A stretch of 57,262 nt of DNA, taken from NCBI RefSeq assembly GCF_029478665.1, contig NZ_JARPQB010000032.1:1-57262 (forward strand), read 5' to 3'. Positions 7,155 to 15,678 of this stretch are shown piece after piece (the first letter of the stretch is position 1; each line of letters opens with the position of its first letter). The notes beneath the pieces are model-generated. The model did not search any database. It was not told the origin of the DNA and saw only the letters and a list, made by a program, of their open reading frames with translations. A program made the position numbers and the translations under genes. The stretch comes from Pseudomonas entomophila (lineage in GTDB: Bacteria; Pseudomonadota; Gammaproteobacteria; Pseudomonadales; Pseudomonadaceae).

Positions 7155-10153
7155 AGCCCCGTCTTTCCCTGACATTCGCCAGCCTGCTGCTGTGTTCTTC
7201 CGCCCTCGCCGCCCCGACGGCCCCCATGACCGACTTCCAGCGCTTCACCAGTTTCCCGTTCATGGAGCGCGGCTACCGTGAAGCACAGAAGGACAACTGG
7301 CCCGAGGTCGAGCGCCTGACCCGCCATGTGCTCAAGCGCGTGCCCAACAACAACGAGGCCCGTGCCCTGCTGGCCGAGTCCCTCGCCCACCAGCGTCGCT
7401 ACAAGGAGGCCGAGGTGATCGCCGAGGTCCTCGACGACAACCCCGAGCACGCCGATGCCCTGCTTGAGCTGCGCCTGACCTGGATCGAACAGGACCCACC
7501 ACCCGCCAGCCAGGTCGAAGGCTGGATCGCCAGCAGCAACAGCAATCAACGTATCCGCCTGTGGCAGGCCTACAGCCTGAGCCTGGCCAAGTTCGGCGGC
7601 GCGCGCCGCGCCCTGGACTGGCTCAACCAGTTGCCACCACGCGACGACGGCATGGTGCTGCGCCTGGCCCGGGGCAACTTCTCCGAACAGCTGCGCAACT
7701 GGGGCGAAACCATCGACCAGTTGCAACCGCTGGCCGACAAGGGGCAGCTACCGCCGCAGGACTGGCAGCGCCTGGCCAATGCCTACATCCAACGCGTCGA
7801 CGAAAAGGGCCTGAACACACTGCTGGCCAGTGCGCCCTCGCAGGAAGCCGCCACCCGCGCCCGCCTGGCCATGGCCGAGCGCGCCATCGCCATGGGCCAC
7901 AACCAGCAGGCCGAGCGCTGGCTGCACAGCCTGCCGACCGATCAACTGCAACAGCCTGAACAACGCCGGCAGTTGTGGGAGCTCGTACGCGAAGGTGACG
8001 ATGCACCGCTGGTGCAGCATTTGAGCAATGAGCTGCAGCGCCCCTGTCTGGAAACCGTCGACTGGCTATCACGCAAGGACCTGGCCTTGGCCCGCGAACA
8101 ACTCAAGGGCTGCCAGGCCAGCGATAACCCACGCTCCTACGCCATCCTCCAGCAACGCCTGCATGGCGACCCGCCCCAGCCCCCGCAACCGCGCACGGCC
8201 GCACAATGGGAACAGCGCTACCGCCAGACCGGTGACCTCGTCGCCCTGGAGCAAGCCAGCTTCATGCTGCTCGACCAGGGCCACGGCGAGCGCGCCCGAC
8301 AACTGCTGGAGCAAGCCTACGACCGCCGCCAGAGGCGCCTGACGCCCTCGCTGCTGCAGCGCCTGGGCAATCTCTATGCGCGCAACGACAGCCCGCTGGA
8401 CACCCGACGCATGCTGGCCCTGGTGCCCAGGGTCGATGCCGCCACCCGTGGCCTGCTGCTCGCCCGCCTGGCCGAGGCCGGCCAGTGCGAGGCCGTGCGC
8501 GGCGCGATACCGCCCAACCCGACCGAAGCCGGCCAGTACCGTGCCCTGGGTCGCTGCGCGATGCCCGACCAACCCGGTGAAGCGGTGGTCTACTACCAGG
8601 CCGCCGAACGCCTGGGCGACTCGGGCAGCCGCCTACCCCTGGCCTACGCCCTGGAAGCCTCCGGCGACTCGCAGGCAGCCCTGCCGATCTGGAACAGCCT
8701 GCCCGCCAGTACCTGGACCGACAACGCCCGCATGACTGCCGCACGCGGCGCACTGAACACCGGCGACGTCACCAGTGCCCGGCATCATTGGGATGCCGCC
8801 GCGCACAACAGCGCCGACGACTGGGCGCTGGGCGCGGCCATCGCCCAACGCCAGGGCGACCTGCCACAGGCGCTGGCTTACCAGCGCGAAGCCCTGCGTC
8901 ACGCGCCGCGCGCCGACCACTACTATGCCGCCGCAGGCACTGCTCAGCAGGCCGGCGACACACCCCAAAGCACCGAATGGCTGGCCGAGGCCGTGCGCCT
9001 CGCCCCAAACCAGCCGCGCTACCGCGCCGACTACGGCATGCGCCTGGCCGGCGCCGAGGACAAGGCCCAACGCCGCCAGTCGATCCCCTACCTGGAACAG
9101 GCCACCCGCGACTTCCCCGAGGATTACCGTCTCGGCGAAACCCTCGCCCTGCGCTACGACGAGGTCGAAAACAGCGCCGCGGCCCGCCGCGAGCTGCGCC
9201 GGGTGCTGGATGTGGAGCAGAACCTGGTCGACGGCGATGACCAATACGGCAGCCTGGAGGCACGCAAGTACCGCCAGCGTCGCGCCCACGAAACCCTGTC
9301 GCGGCGCGACAGCGTCACCCTGGCCAGCACCTGGTCGCCCGCCGGCACCTCGACCAACGACCGCTTCCTCGACAACGGCACGCGCAGCGGCAGTTCGCGC
9401 AAGGCGCAGTCGCAGAACGTGCAACTGGCACTGTGGGACCACGCCCTGGGCGAAGAGCCCAGCCGTAACGGCAGCACACTGTCGGTGTATGGGCGGGTAC
9501 TGTTCGGCGGTCAGAGCCGCACCGATTACGCCCAGAGCATGGGCACCGGCGTCGGCCTGCGCTACAAACCGCTCGGGCAGGCCAACCTCAACCTGTATGC
9601 CGAGCTCTACCACCAGCGCCAGATCGACAGCGACCATTACAGCGGCTTGAGCCTGGGCGAGCTGCTCAGCCCGGCCAAGGTCGGCGGCAACTGGGGCGAC
9701 CTGCGCCACCACGCGGAATCGAGCAACGACCTGCTGCTGCGCGCCACCGCCTCGTTCCTCGACCAGGGCCGCTACCGCAACGACTGGCGTATCGACGAGG
9801 ACGACTGGGACGAGCGTTTCCTCTACCTCGACGCCGCCTGGTGGACCCGCGCCGGCGACCATGCCTGGCTGTCGCGCTTCCAGCAGGGCCATGCCTGGAA
9901 GCTGCCCAGCCAGTCGCCGCAGACGATCATGCCTTACGGCTTTCTCGAGTTCTCCAGCCAGGACCCGAGCAACGACTGGCGCCAGGACGCCCGTGCCGGG
10001 GTCGGCGTGCGCTGGCAATGGTGGTTCGACGACGACCGCTACAACGCCTACCGCGGCTCGCTGAAAGTGCGTGCCGAGTACCAGCAGGCGTTGGGCGGCA
10101 ATCTCTATGAACGCGCCAACGGTGTGCTGCTGGGTGTGGAGATGAACTTCTGA
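7151..10153 (+). CDS. nfrA: NfrA-like outer-membrane protein (phage N4 receptor family)
   Basis: A 1000-residue protein with a cleavable signal peptide (hydrophobic core LTFASLLLCSSALAA). A long periplasmic TPR-type helical-repeat region follows (about 40-700), rich in ARALLAES-, LANAY- and EAVRLAP-like repeat elements. The C-terminal 300 residues or so are rich in aromatic and alternating polar residues and end in F (GVLLGVEMNF), typical of an outer-membrane beta barrel and matching the NfrA C-terminal domain. E. coli NfrA is of similar size and serves as the N4 adsorption protein. The layout (TPR scaffold plus barrel) parallels exopolysaccharide exporters such as BcsC and PgaA, so glycan export is the likely native role. 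It overlaps nfrB (ATGA) and the DUF4434 gene (TGATG). Confidence 0.88.
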   Translation: MKPRLSLTFASLLLCSSALAAPTAPMTDFQRFTSFPFMERGYREAQKDNWPEVERLTRHVLKRVPNNNEARALLAESLAHQRRYKEAEVIAEVLDDNPEHADALLELRLTWIEQDPPPASQVEGWIASSNSNQRIRLWQAYSLSLAKFGGARRALDWLNQLPPRDDGMVLRLARGNFSEQLRNWGETIDQLQPLADKGQLPPQDWQRLANAYIQRVDEKGLNTLLASAPSQEAATRARLAMAERAIAMGHNQQAERWLHSLPTDQLQQPEQRRQLWELVREGDDAPLVQHLSNELQRPCLETVDWLSRKDLALAREQLKGCQASDNPRSYAILQQRLHGDPPQPPQPRTAAQWEQRYRQTGDLVALEQASFMLLDQGHGERARQLLEQAYDRRQRRLTPSLLQRLGNLYARNDSPLDTRRMLALVPRVDAATRGLLLARLAEAGQCEAVRGAIPPNPTEAGQYRALGRCAMPDQPGEAVVYYQAAERLGDSGSRLPLAYALEASGDSQAALPIWNSLPASTWTDNARMTAARGALNTGDVTSARHHWDAAAHNSADDWALGAAIAQRQGDLPQALAYQREALRHAPRADHYYAAAGTAQQAGDTPQSTEWLAEAVRLAPNQPRYRADYGMRLAGAEDKAQRRQSIPYLEQATRDFPEDYRLGETLALRYDEVENSAAARRELRRVLDVEQNLVDGDDQYGSLEARKYRQRRAHETLSRRDSVTLASTWSPAGTSTNDRFLDNGTRSGSSRKAQSQNVQLALWDHALGEEPSRNGSTLSVYGRVLFGGQSRTDYAQSMGTGVGLRYKPLGQANLNLYAELYHQRQIDSDHYSGLSLGELLSPAKVGGNWGDLRHHAESSNDLLLRATASFLDQGRYRNDWRIDEDDWDERFLYLDAAWWTRAGDHAWLSRFQQGHAWKLPSQSPQTIMPYGFLEFSSQDPSNDWRQDARAGVGVRWQWWFDDDRYNAYRGSLKVRAEYQQALGGNLYERANGVLLGVEMNF

Positions 10154-10992
10154 TGCGTATCTTCCTGGCCATCTGCCTGCTCGCCCTGTGCCTGCCCGCC
10201 CAGGCCGACCAGCGCCTGTTCTATCAGCCACTCAACCGCGATGCGAACGTCACCCCCGCGCAATGGCAGCAACTGTGGCGCGCCACCGTCGCCCAAGGCG
10301 GCAAGACCCTGATCGTGCAGTGGAGCGCCTATGGCGACAGCGACTTCGGCGGCGCCCGGGGCTGGCTGGCCGACAGCCTGCGCGAAGCGCGTGCCCAGGG
10401 CCTGGAGCTGGTGCTTGGGTTGTACATGGACCCTGCGTACTATCAGCGCCTTGAAGAACTCGACGGCGAAGGCCTGACCAGCTACTTCAAGGCCCAACTG
10501 GGACGCTCGCTGAGCCAGTACCAAAAGCTGCGCGCCAGTTGGCAGCTGCCGGTCAGCGGCTGGTACCTGCCACTGGAGCTGGATGACCTGCACTTTCGCG
10601 ATCCAGCCAGGCGCGATGCGCTGTACACCCAGCTGCAGGCATTCAACCGGCAGCTGGACAAGCCTCTGCACCTCAGTGCCTTCAGCGCTGGCCAGCTGTC
10701 GCCACGGGTCAATGGCGCGTGGCTCGATCAACTGGCGAGCCTTGGCCTGAATGTCTGGTGGCAAGACGGCGCGGGGACCGGGCGCTTGGCGCCAAGGGTG
10801 CGCCAGGGCTATGAACAGGCGCTGCCTTGCCGGGTGGGGATCGTTCGCGAGGCGTTCCGCCAGGCCAGCAAGCCCGGCCAGCCCTTCCGTGCCGAACCGG
10901 CACAGCCTGCACTGAACACGGGCTGCCATGCCGAGGCGGTGTTCGCCCTCAGGTACCGGCCCTGGGCCAAGGGCGTGCTTTCGTATCCCTAG
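10153..10992 (+). CDS. DUF4434-like secreted protein of the nfr operon
   Basis: A 279-residue protein with a signal peptide (cleavage near AQA-DQ). The body reads as a TIM-barrel-like, glycosidase-related domain: it has the segments TLIVQWSAYGDSDF, LELVLGLYMDP and GWYLPLELDDL, in which acidic residues follow predicted strands. This resembles DUF4434 proteins. The start codon overlaps the nfrA stop (TGATG), so it is made with the polysaccharide machinery. Its location suggests periplasmic processing or modification of the glycan, comparable to hydrolases that accompany other exopolysaccharide operons. E. coli ybcH sits beside nfrAB and may be the counterpart; I am not certain. Catalytic activity is unproven. 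Confidence 0.7.
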   Translation: MRIFLAICLLALCLPAQADQRLFYQPLNRDANVTPAQWQQLWRATVAQGGKTLIVQWSAYGDSDFGGARGWLADSLREARAQGLELVLGLYMDPAYYQRLEELDGEGLTSYFKAQLGRSLSQYQKLRASWQLPVSGWYLPLELDDLHFRDPARRDALYTQLQAFNRQLDKPLHLSAFSAGQLSPRVNGAWLDQLASLGLNVWWQDGAGTGRLAPRVRQGYEQALPCRVGIVREAFRQASKPGQPFRAEPAQPALNTGCHAEAVFALRYRPWAKGVLSYP

Positions 10993-11008
10993 GCACTGCG
11001 ATGCATGG

Positions 11009-11107
11009 CACCGGCTCTGCCGGTGTTCGCGGGTAAACCCGCTCCTACAGAGGCCGCACGAACTTGATGATCTGCGGCGTACCTGTAGGAGCCGGCCTTG
11101 CCGGCGA
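11009..11107. repeat. Inverted pair of REP elements
   Basis: One REP core (11009-11050, ending GCTCCTACAG) and a second in opposite orientation (11082-11107, beginning CTGTAGGAGC) are separated by about 31 bases. They lie between the nfr operon and the diguanylate cyclase gene and could form a large cruciform or transcript-end structure. Confidence 0.75.
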
Positions 11108-11192
11108 ATGGGCCAGAACAATCAACACCGCACCGTCGCCTCGCCCCAAACCTTGAAACGACAATAAGCCTCAAGGAACTTACCGGCCCGCC

Positions 11193-12281
11193 ATGTACAA
11201 GACCCTAGAAGCCCACGTCCGCCAGCAGGTCGCCCCCGCCGCCCTGCGTGCCGAATTCCGCCAGCACGAATTCGAGGCCATGCGCCGCTTCTGCCAGCTG
11301 ATCTTCTGCATCGGCATCGCCATCTGGCTGGTCTTCGACCTGATCGTCAGCTACCTGGGCGGCCAGGGTTTCACCTGGCTGTCGGGCCTGTTCATCGCCC
11401 TGCTGTGCAGCCTCGCCGTGGTCCTGGGCTTCACCCGCAAAAGCCAGCACTTCGACGTGCTCAACCTGTTGTTCGTGGCGGTGATCACCCTGGCCATGCG
11501 CCTGGTGATCGAGGGCATCCCCATTGTCCTGCGCCCGGTGTGGCTGGTGCTGGGGGTGTCGACCGTGCTGTACACCGTCTCCGTGCTGCCGGTACGGCGC
11601 TGGTCGTTCTTCTGCGCCATGGCCATCACCTGGCTCATGCTCAACCCCTTCTACCACACGCGCATCGGCCTGCTGGAGCTGGAGGGGGCGATGTTGTTCA
11701 GCTATGCGGTGTGCCTCAGCGGCCTGGTGATCTACAGCTACCTGCGCCTGCGCCAGGCCAAGCTGCACAACTTCTACCTGACCAAGGTGCTGCTGGAACA
11801 GGCCTACATCGACGCCCTGACCGAGATCCCCAACCGCCGCTCGTTCATGGCCAAGGCCCACAAGCAGCTGCAACTGGCCGGCCCTGGACAGTTCCTGGCG
11901 ATGATCGATATCGACAATTTCAAGAAGGTCAACGACCGCTTCGGCCACGACATCGGCGACGAGGTGCTCAAGCGTGTGGCGGGGCATATCAAGACGGCGA
12001 TGGGCGGGTTCGAGATCGCTCGTTTGGGTGGTGAAGAATTCGCGATCCTCTTCCAGGGGCTGGATGAAACCAGCGCCGAGCAGCAGGTCGACGCACTGTG
12101 CCAGCGGGTGCGCGAGGACGTTAAGGAGCATCCTGTGACCATCAGCATCGGGCTGACCCGGGTCGACGGCGGGGATACCCTGACCCTCGCGCTGATTCGC
12201 GCGGACCAGGCGTTGTATGAAGCCAAGCACACAGGCAAGGACCGGTTCGTGGTGTGGGGCCCCCGTCCTGCGGATGCCTGA
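11193..12281 (+). CDS. Membrane diguanylate cyclase (GGEEF)
   Basis: A 362-residue protein: five or six predicted membrane helices (about 33-185), a short linker helix, then a GGDEF domain from about 203 (DALTEIPNRRSF, IDIDNFKKVNDRFGH) with an intact GGEEF active site at 279-283. It should make c-di-GMP from two GTP. The product-inhibition I-site (RxxD ending six residues before GGEEF) is absent; those positions read MGGF. It lies 200 bases after the nfr-type operon on the same strand, separated by REP elements. Because NfrB carries a c-di-GMP-binding MshEN region, local activation of the polysaccharide system is a reasonable inference. In E. coli the NfrB pathway is activated by one particular cyclase (DgcJ). 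Confidence 0.9.
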   Translation: MYKTLEAHVRQQVAPAALRAEFRQHEFEAMRRFCQLIFCIGIAIWLVFDLIVSYLGGQGFTWLSGLFIALLCSLAVVLGFTRKSQHFDVLNLLFVAVITLAMRLVIEGIPIVLRPVWLVLGVSTVLYTVSVLPVRRWSFFCAMAITWLMLNPFYHTRIGLLELEGAMLFSYAVCLSGLVIYSYLRLRQAKLHNFYLTKVLLEQAYIDALTEIPNRRSFMAKAHKQLQLAGPGQFLAMIDIDNFKKVNDRFGHDIGDEVLKRVAGHIKTAMGGFEIARLGGEEFAILFQGLDETSAEQQVDALCQRVREDVKEHPVTISIGLTRVDGGDTLTLALIRADQALYEAKHTGKDRFVVWGPRPADA

Positions 12282-12290
12282 CGTGCGCTG

Positions 12291-12315
12291 TTCGCCAGCA
12301 AGCTGGCTCCTACAG
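12291..12315. repeat. REP element (single)
   Basis: A REP core (TTCGCCAGC AA GCTGGCTCCTACAG) in the 45-base space between the convergent cyclase and sensor-kinase genes. It probably serves as a transcript-end structure for one or both. Confidence 0.7.
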
Positions 12316-12326
12316 GCGAATCGATA

Positions 12327-13625
12327 CTACCCCGCTGGCAGCCGAATCCTGAACTGCGCTCCCCCCAACGCCGACTGCGCCACGGTCAGCGTCCCGCCCT
12401 GCCCCTCGATCGCCCGCCGACTGATCGCCAAGCCCAACCCGAACCCACCGGTATTGCGATCACGGCTACGATCCAAGCGATAGAACGGCTGGAAGATCCG
12501 CTCGCGCTCCTCGGTCGGGATACCAATACCATCGTCCTCCACCGTCAGCAGGCAGGCGCCATCCTCTTCCAGGCGCAAGCGCAGCAACAGGCTCTCGTCG
12601 CAATAACGCATGGCATTGCGTACCAGGTTCTGCACCGCGCGCGCGGTCAGGCGTGGGTCGAGCACGAAGCGTGGGAGCTTCGCATCGGCGCGCACCTCCC
12701 ACTGGATACCGCGGCTGTCGAGTTCCTCGGCGAACCCTCCCAGCACACTGTCCACCAGCTCCAGCAACGACACCTCGACCCGCTCGCGAGCCTGGTCGAG
12801 GCTTTCCATTCGGCTGTAGGACAACAGCTCAAGCACCAGCTCATCCAGCTCGCGCACATGCCCCACCAGTTCCAGCAGGCGCTTGCGGCTGGGCGGCGGC
12901 ACTTCGTCAAACAGCAGCACCAAGCCGAAATCCAGGCGAGTCAAGGGGGTGCGCAGCTCATGGGACACCGCATTGAGCAGTTCGCGCTGCTGATTCACAT
13001 GGCGCTCCAGGTCGCTGGCCATGGTGTCGAACACCCCGGCCAGTTCGCCGATGTTCGAACGCGGCGAGATATGCGTGCGCTCGGACATCTCGCCATGCCC
13101 CAGGCGCCGGGCGGTTTCCTTCAGCCTTTCCAGGTCGCGCCAGTGCGGCCACACCCACAGCAGCAGGCAGCCAAGCATGGCCGCGCCGATCAGCACGGTC
13201 ACGCCCCACGACAACACGTTGATGTCCAGCGGGTCGTCCGGTGAATGCAGGCGCACCAGCCATTCACCGTCCAGTGCCGCCAGCGCCGTTTCGTAGTAGC
13301 CCCAGTCGGCCAATCGCACCACGAACAAGCCCTGTTCAAGCCGGGCTTTCTCTTCGCGGCTCAAGTCAGCGTCGGCGATGCGCTGCAAGCGCACCTCCAG
13401 CGGCTTGAACGCCATGGCCAGGTCCTTTTCCACCGTCGGCCACTGTTCCCGCGGCGCCTGCTGGAACTGGCGCACGATCAGGGTCTGCACGCCCTTGGCC
13501 TGGTCCAGGTTGTAGGCCATGAAACGGTCATGGAACAGCCCGACGATGGTGTCGGGAATCAACGCGATCGCGCCGGCATAGGCGACGATGATCACCAGGT
13601 ACAGCCGCACCAGGATCTTCAGCAT
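12327..13625 (-). CDS. RstB-like sensor histidine kinase
   Basis: A 432-residue inner-membrane kinase with TM1 at about 4-25, a periplasmic sensor region of about 110 residues, TM2 at about 139-160 and HAMP at about 160-213. The phosphoacceptor H222 is in NAVSHELRTPLTR, and the ATPase domain contains NLVRNAMRY, DDGIGIP and GFGLGLAISRR motifs. The ATG is 6 bases after the stop of the upstream regulator gene, with ACAGG as ribosome-binding site. It pairs with the adjacent OmpR-type regulator. The RND efflux genes start divergently from the regulator, so pump expression is the likely output. The signal is unknown; the overall layout resembles E. coli RstB. Confidence 0.9.
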   Translation of the reverse strand: MLKILVRLYLVIIVAYAGAIALIPDTIVGLFHDRFMAYNLDQAKGVQTLIVRQFQQAPREQWPTVEKDLAMAFKPLEVRLQRIADADLSREEKARLEQGLFVVRLADWGYYETALAALDGEWLVRLHSPDDPLDINVLSWGVTVLIGAAMLGCLLLWVWPHWRDLERLKETARRLGHGEMSERTHISPRSNIGELAGVFDTMASDLERHVNQQRELLNAVSHELRTPLTRLDFGLVLLFDEVPPPSRKRLLELVGHVRELDELVLELLSYSRMESLDQARERVEVSLLELVDSVLGGFAEELDSRGIQWEVRADAKLPRFVLDPRLTARAVQNLVRNAMRYCDESLLLRLRLEEDGACLLTVEDDGIGIPTEERERIFQPFYRLDRSRDRNTGGFGLGLAISRRAIEGQGGTLTVAQSALGGAQFRIRLPAG

Positions 13626-13631
13626 GGCCTG

Positions 13632-14333
13632 TCAGTACTCCCACTCGACCCGGCTGAACAGATACCCCTTGCCCCACACGGTCTTGATCTTGCGCGCCTC
13701 GCCGGCGTTATCGTCGAAGCGCCGACGCAGCTTGGAAATGGCCACGTCCACCGAACGGTCGGTGCCATTGAACTCGATGCCGCGCAATTGCTGGAGAATG
13801 CGGTCGCGGCTCATCACCTCGCCGGCATTGCGCGCCAACACCACCAGCAGGTTGTACTCGCCGCTGGACAGTTCCACCTCCTCGCCGCGCCAGCTCACGC
13901 TGCGCTCGGCCAGGTCGATGCGCAGGCCGCCGACCTGGATCAGGTCGCTGTCCAGGCGCGGCTCGTTGACGCTGCTGCGGCGCAGCAGGGTGCGCACGCG
14001 GGCCAGCAGCACCCGGGGCTCGCAGGGCTTGGTGACGTAGTCGTCGGCGCCCATTTCCAGGCCCAGCACCTGGTCGTGGCTGTCGTCACGGGCGGTCAGC
14101 ATCAGGATCGGCAGGCATTGCGTCTCCTGGCGCAGCAGGCGGCATACCTGCAGGCCATCGAGGCCGGGAAGCATGAGGTCGAGGATCACCAGGTCCGGTT
14201 TCTGCCGGCGGAACTCGTCCAGCACATGGTCGCCCCGGGCAATCACCCGGACATGGAAATCGTTGCGTTGCAGGTAGCTGGCGATCAGCTCGGACAGCGC
14301 GCTGTCGTCTTCGACCAGGAGAATGTTGGGCAT
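13632..14333 (-). CDS. OmpR-family response regulator, RstA-like
   Basis: A 233-residue two-domain regulator: receiver domain (about 1-115) with acidic pocket ED at 8-9, phosphoacceptor D52 in LVILDLMLPG, and the conserved TA and K (LTARDD, VTKPCEP). A winged-helix DNA-binding domain follows (about 135-230; GTDRSVDVAISKLRRRF and WGKGYLF). The start MPNILLVEDD at 14333 is preferred over the further-upstream in-frame codon because the family begins at this point; no good Shine-Dalgarno sequence is visible. It is the first gene of the operon with the sensor kinase and lies 158 bases from the divergent efflux genes. Confidence 0.92.
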   Translation of the reverse strand: MPNILLVEDDSALSELIASYLQRNDFHVRVIARGDHVLDEFRRQKPDLVILDLMLPGLDGLQVCRLLRQETQCLPILMLTARDDSHDQVLGLEMGADDYVTKPCEPRVLLARVRTLLRRSSVNEPRLDSDLIQVGGLRIDLAERSVSWRGEEVELSSGEYNLLVVLARNAGEVMSRDRILQQLRGIEFNGTDRSVDVAISKLRRRFDDNAGEARKIKTVWGKGYLFSRVEWEY

Positions 14334-14399
14334 AAGTGAATTTGACGAAAGATTGAAGTCAGGCAGGATATAGAATCCTGCGCCAGGCACCGCCAACGC

Positions 14400-14415
14400 T
14401 TCACACTTTTTCACA
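14400..14415. promoter_or_regulatory. Putative OmpR-type direct-repeat operator
   Basis: TTCACA at 14400-14405 and again at 14410-14415, a 10-bp period matching one helical turn, as OmpR-family dimers usually need. It lies between the regulator and the efflux genes. A second repeated heptamer, CTTAACA, occurs at 14430-14436 and 14457-14463. Inferred binding of the adjacent regulator is untested. Confidence 0.4.
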
Positions 14416-14491
14416 TACCGCCTACACAGCTTAACAGCGGCCACGCGAACGGCTGCCTTAACATACGCTCGATCAATTCCGGAAGATCTGT

Positions 14492-15667
14492 ATGTCCACT
14501 CCACGCTCCCTGCGCCTGCGCCCCTTGGCGTTGCTGGCGCTGATGACCCTTTCCCTGGCCGGCTGCAATGACGCCGCCGACCAGGAAGAACAGGCCCCCG
14601 CCCCCCAGGTCCGGGTCGAAACCCTCGCCGTCCAGCCGCTGGCCATCAGCACCGAGCTCAGCGGCCGCATCCTCGCGCCACGCACCGCCGAAGTCCGCGC
14701 CCGGGTGGCCGGCGTGGTGCTCAAGCGGGTGTACCGCGAAGGCAGCGACGTCAAGCAGGGCGATGTGCTGTTCCTGATCGACCCGGCGCCGTTCAAGGCC
14801 GACTTCGACAGCGCCCGGGCAACGTTGGCCAAGGCCGAGGCAACCGTGTACCAGGCGCGCCTGCAGGAACAGCGCTACCGCGAACTGGTCGACGACAAGG
14901 CGGTCAGCCGCCAGGAATACGACAATGCCCGCGCCGCCTTCCTCCAGGCCGACGCCGCGGTCGCCGAGTCCAAGGCAGCCCTGGAACGCGCGCGTCTGAA
15001 CCTCGGCTATGCCACCGTCACCGCACCGATTTCCGGGCGCATTGGTCGCGCCCTGGTCACCGAGGGCGCGCTGGTTGGTCAGAACGAGACCACGCCGCTG
15101 GCCACTATCCAGCAGTTGAACCCGATCCACGCCGACGTCAGCCAGTCGACCCGCGAGCTCAACGCCCTGCGCCGCGCCTTGCGTGCCGGCGAGCTGCAAC
15201 AGGTCGGCCAGGACCAGGTCAAGGCCACCCTGGTGCAGGACGACGGCAGCGCCTACCCACTGCCGGGCAAACTGCTGTTCTCCGACATCAGCGTCGACCC
15301 GAGCACCAACCAGATCACCCTGCGCAGCGAGTTCCCCAACCCCGACCTCGACCTGCTGCCCGGCAGCTACGTGCGCGTGCGCCTGGAGCAGGCCGTGCAA
15401 CCCCAGGGCATCAGCGTGCCGCAGCGGGCCATCCTGCGCGACAGCGCCGGCGTGCCCAAGGTGCTGGTGGTCGATCAGCAGGACCGCGTCAGCGAGCGCC
15501 CGGTCACCCTCGGCAGTGCCCAGGGCGACCGCTGGATCGTCAGCGAAGGCCTGGCCCCGGGCGACCGCGTGGTGGTCGAGGGCCTGCAACACGTCAAGGC
15601 CGGCGACCAGGTGCAGGTCGACGAGCAACCGGGCGCCACCGCCGTCGCCCAACACAACGGCCAATGA
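14492..15667 (+). CDS. RND efflux periplasmic adaptor (membrane fusion lipoprotein)
   Basis: A 391-residue MexA/TtgA-type adaptor. The signal sequence ends in a lipobox LAGC with Cys25 followed by Asn. It has the split lipoyl domain (VRARVAGVVLKRVY and TVTAPISGRIGRALV), an alpha-helical hairpin between them (about 105-165), and the beta-barrel and membrane-proximal domains with SDISVDPSTNQITLR. GGAAGA upstream serves as the ribosome-binding site. The RND transporter gene follows after 11 bases. No outer-membrane channel gene is present, so the pump presumably borrows an OprM/TtgC-type channel encoded elsewhere. Confidence 0.93.
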   Translation: MSTPRSLRLRPLALLALMTLSLAGCNDAADQEEQAPAPQVRVETLAVQPLAISTELSGRILAPRTAEVRARVAGVVLKRVYREGSDVKQGDVLFLIDPAPFKADFDSARATLAKAEATVYQARLQEQRYRELVDDKAVSRQEYDNARAAFLQADAAVAESKAALERARLNLGYATVTAPISGRIGRALVTEGALVGQNETTPLATIQQLNPIHADVSQSTRELNALRRALRAGELQQVGQDQVKATLVQDDGSAYPLPGKLLFSDISVDPSTNQITLRSEFPNPDLDLLPGSYVRVRLEQAVQPQGISVPQRAILRDSAGVPKVLVVDQQDRVSERPVTLGSAQGDRWIVSEGLAPGDRVVVEGLQHVKAGDQVQVDEQPGATAVAQHNGQ

Positions 15668-15678
15668 GGGCCTGATCC

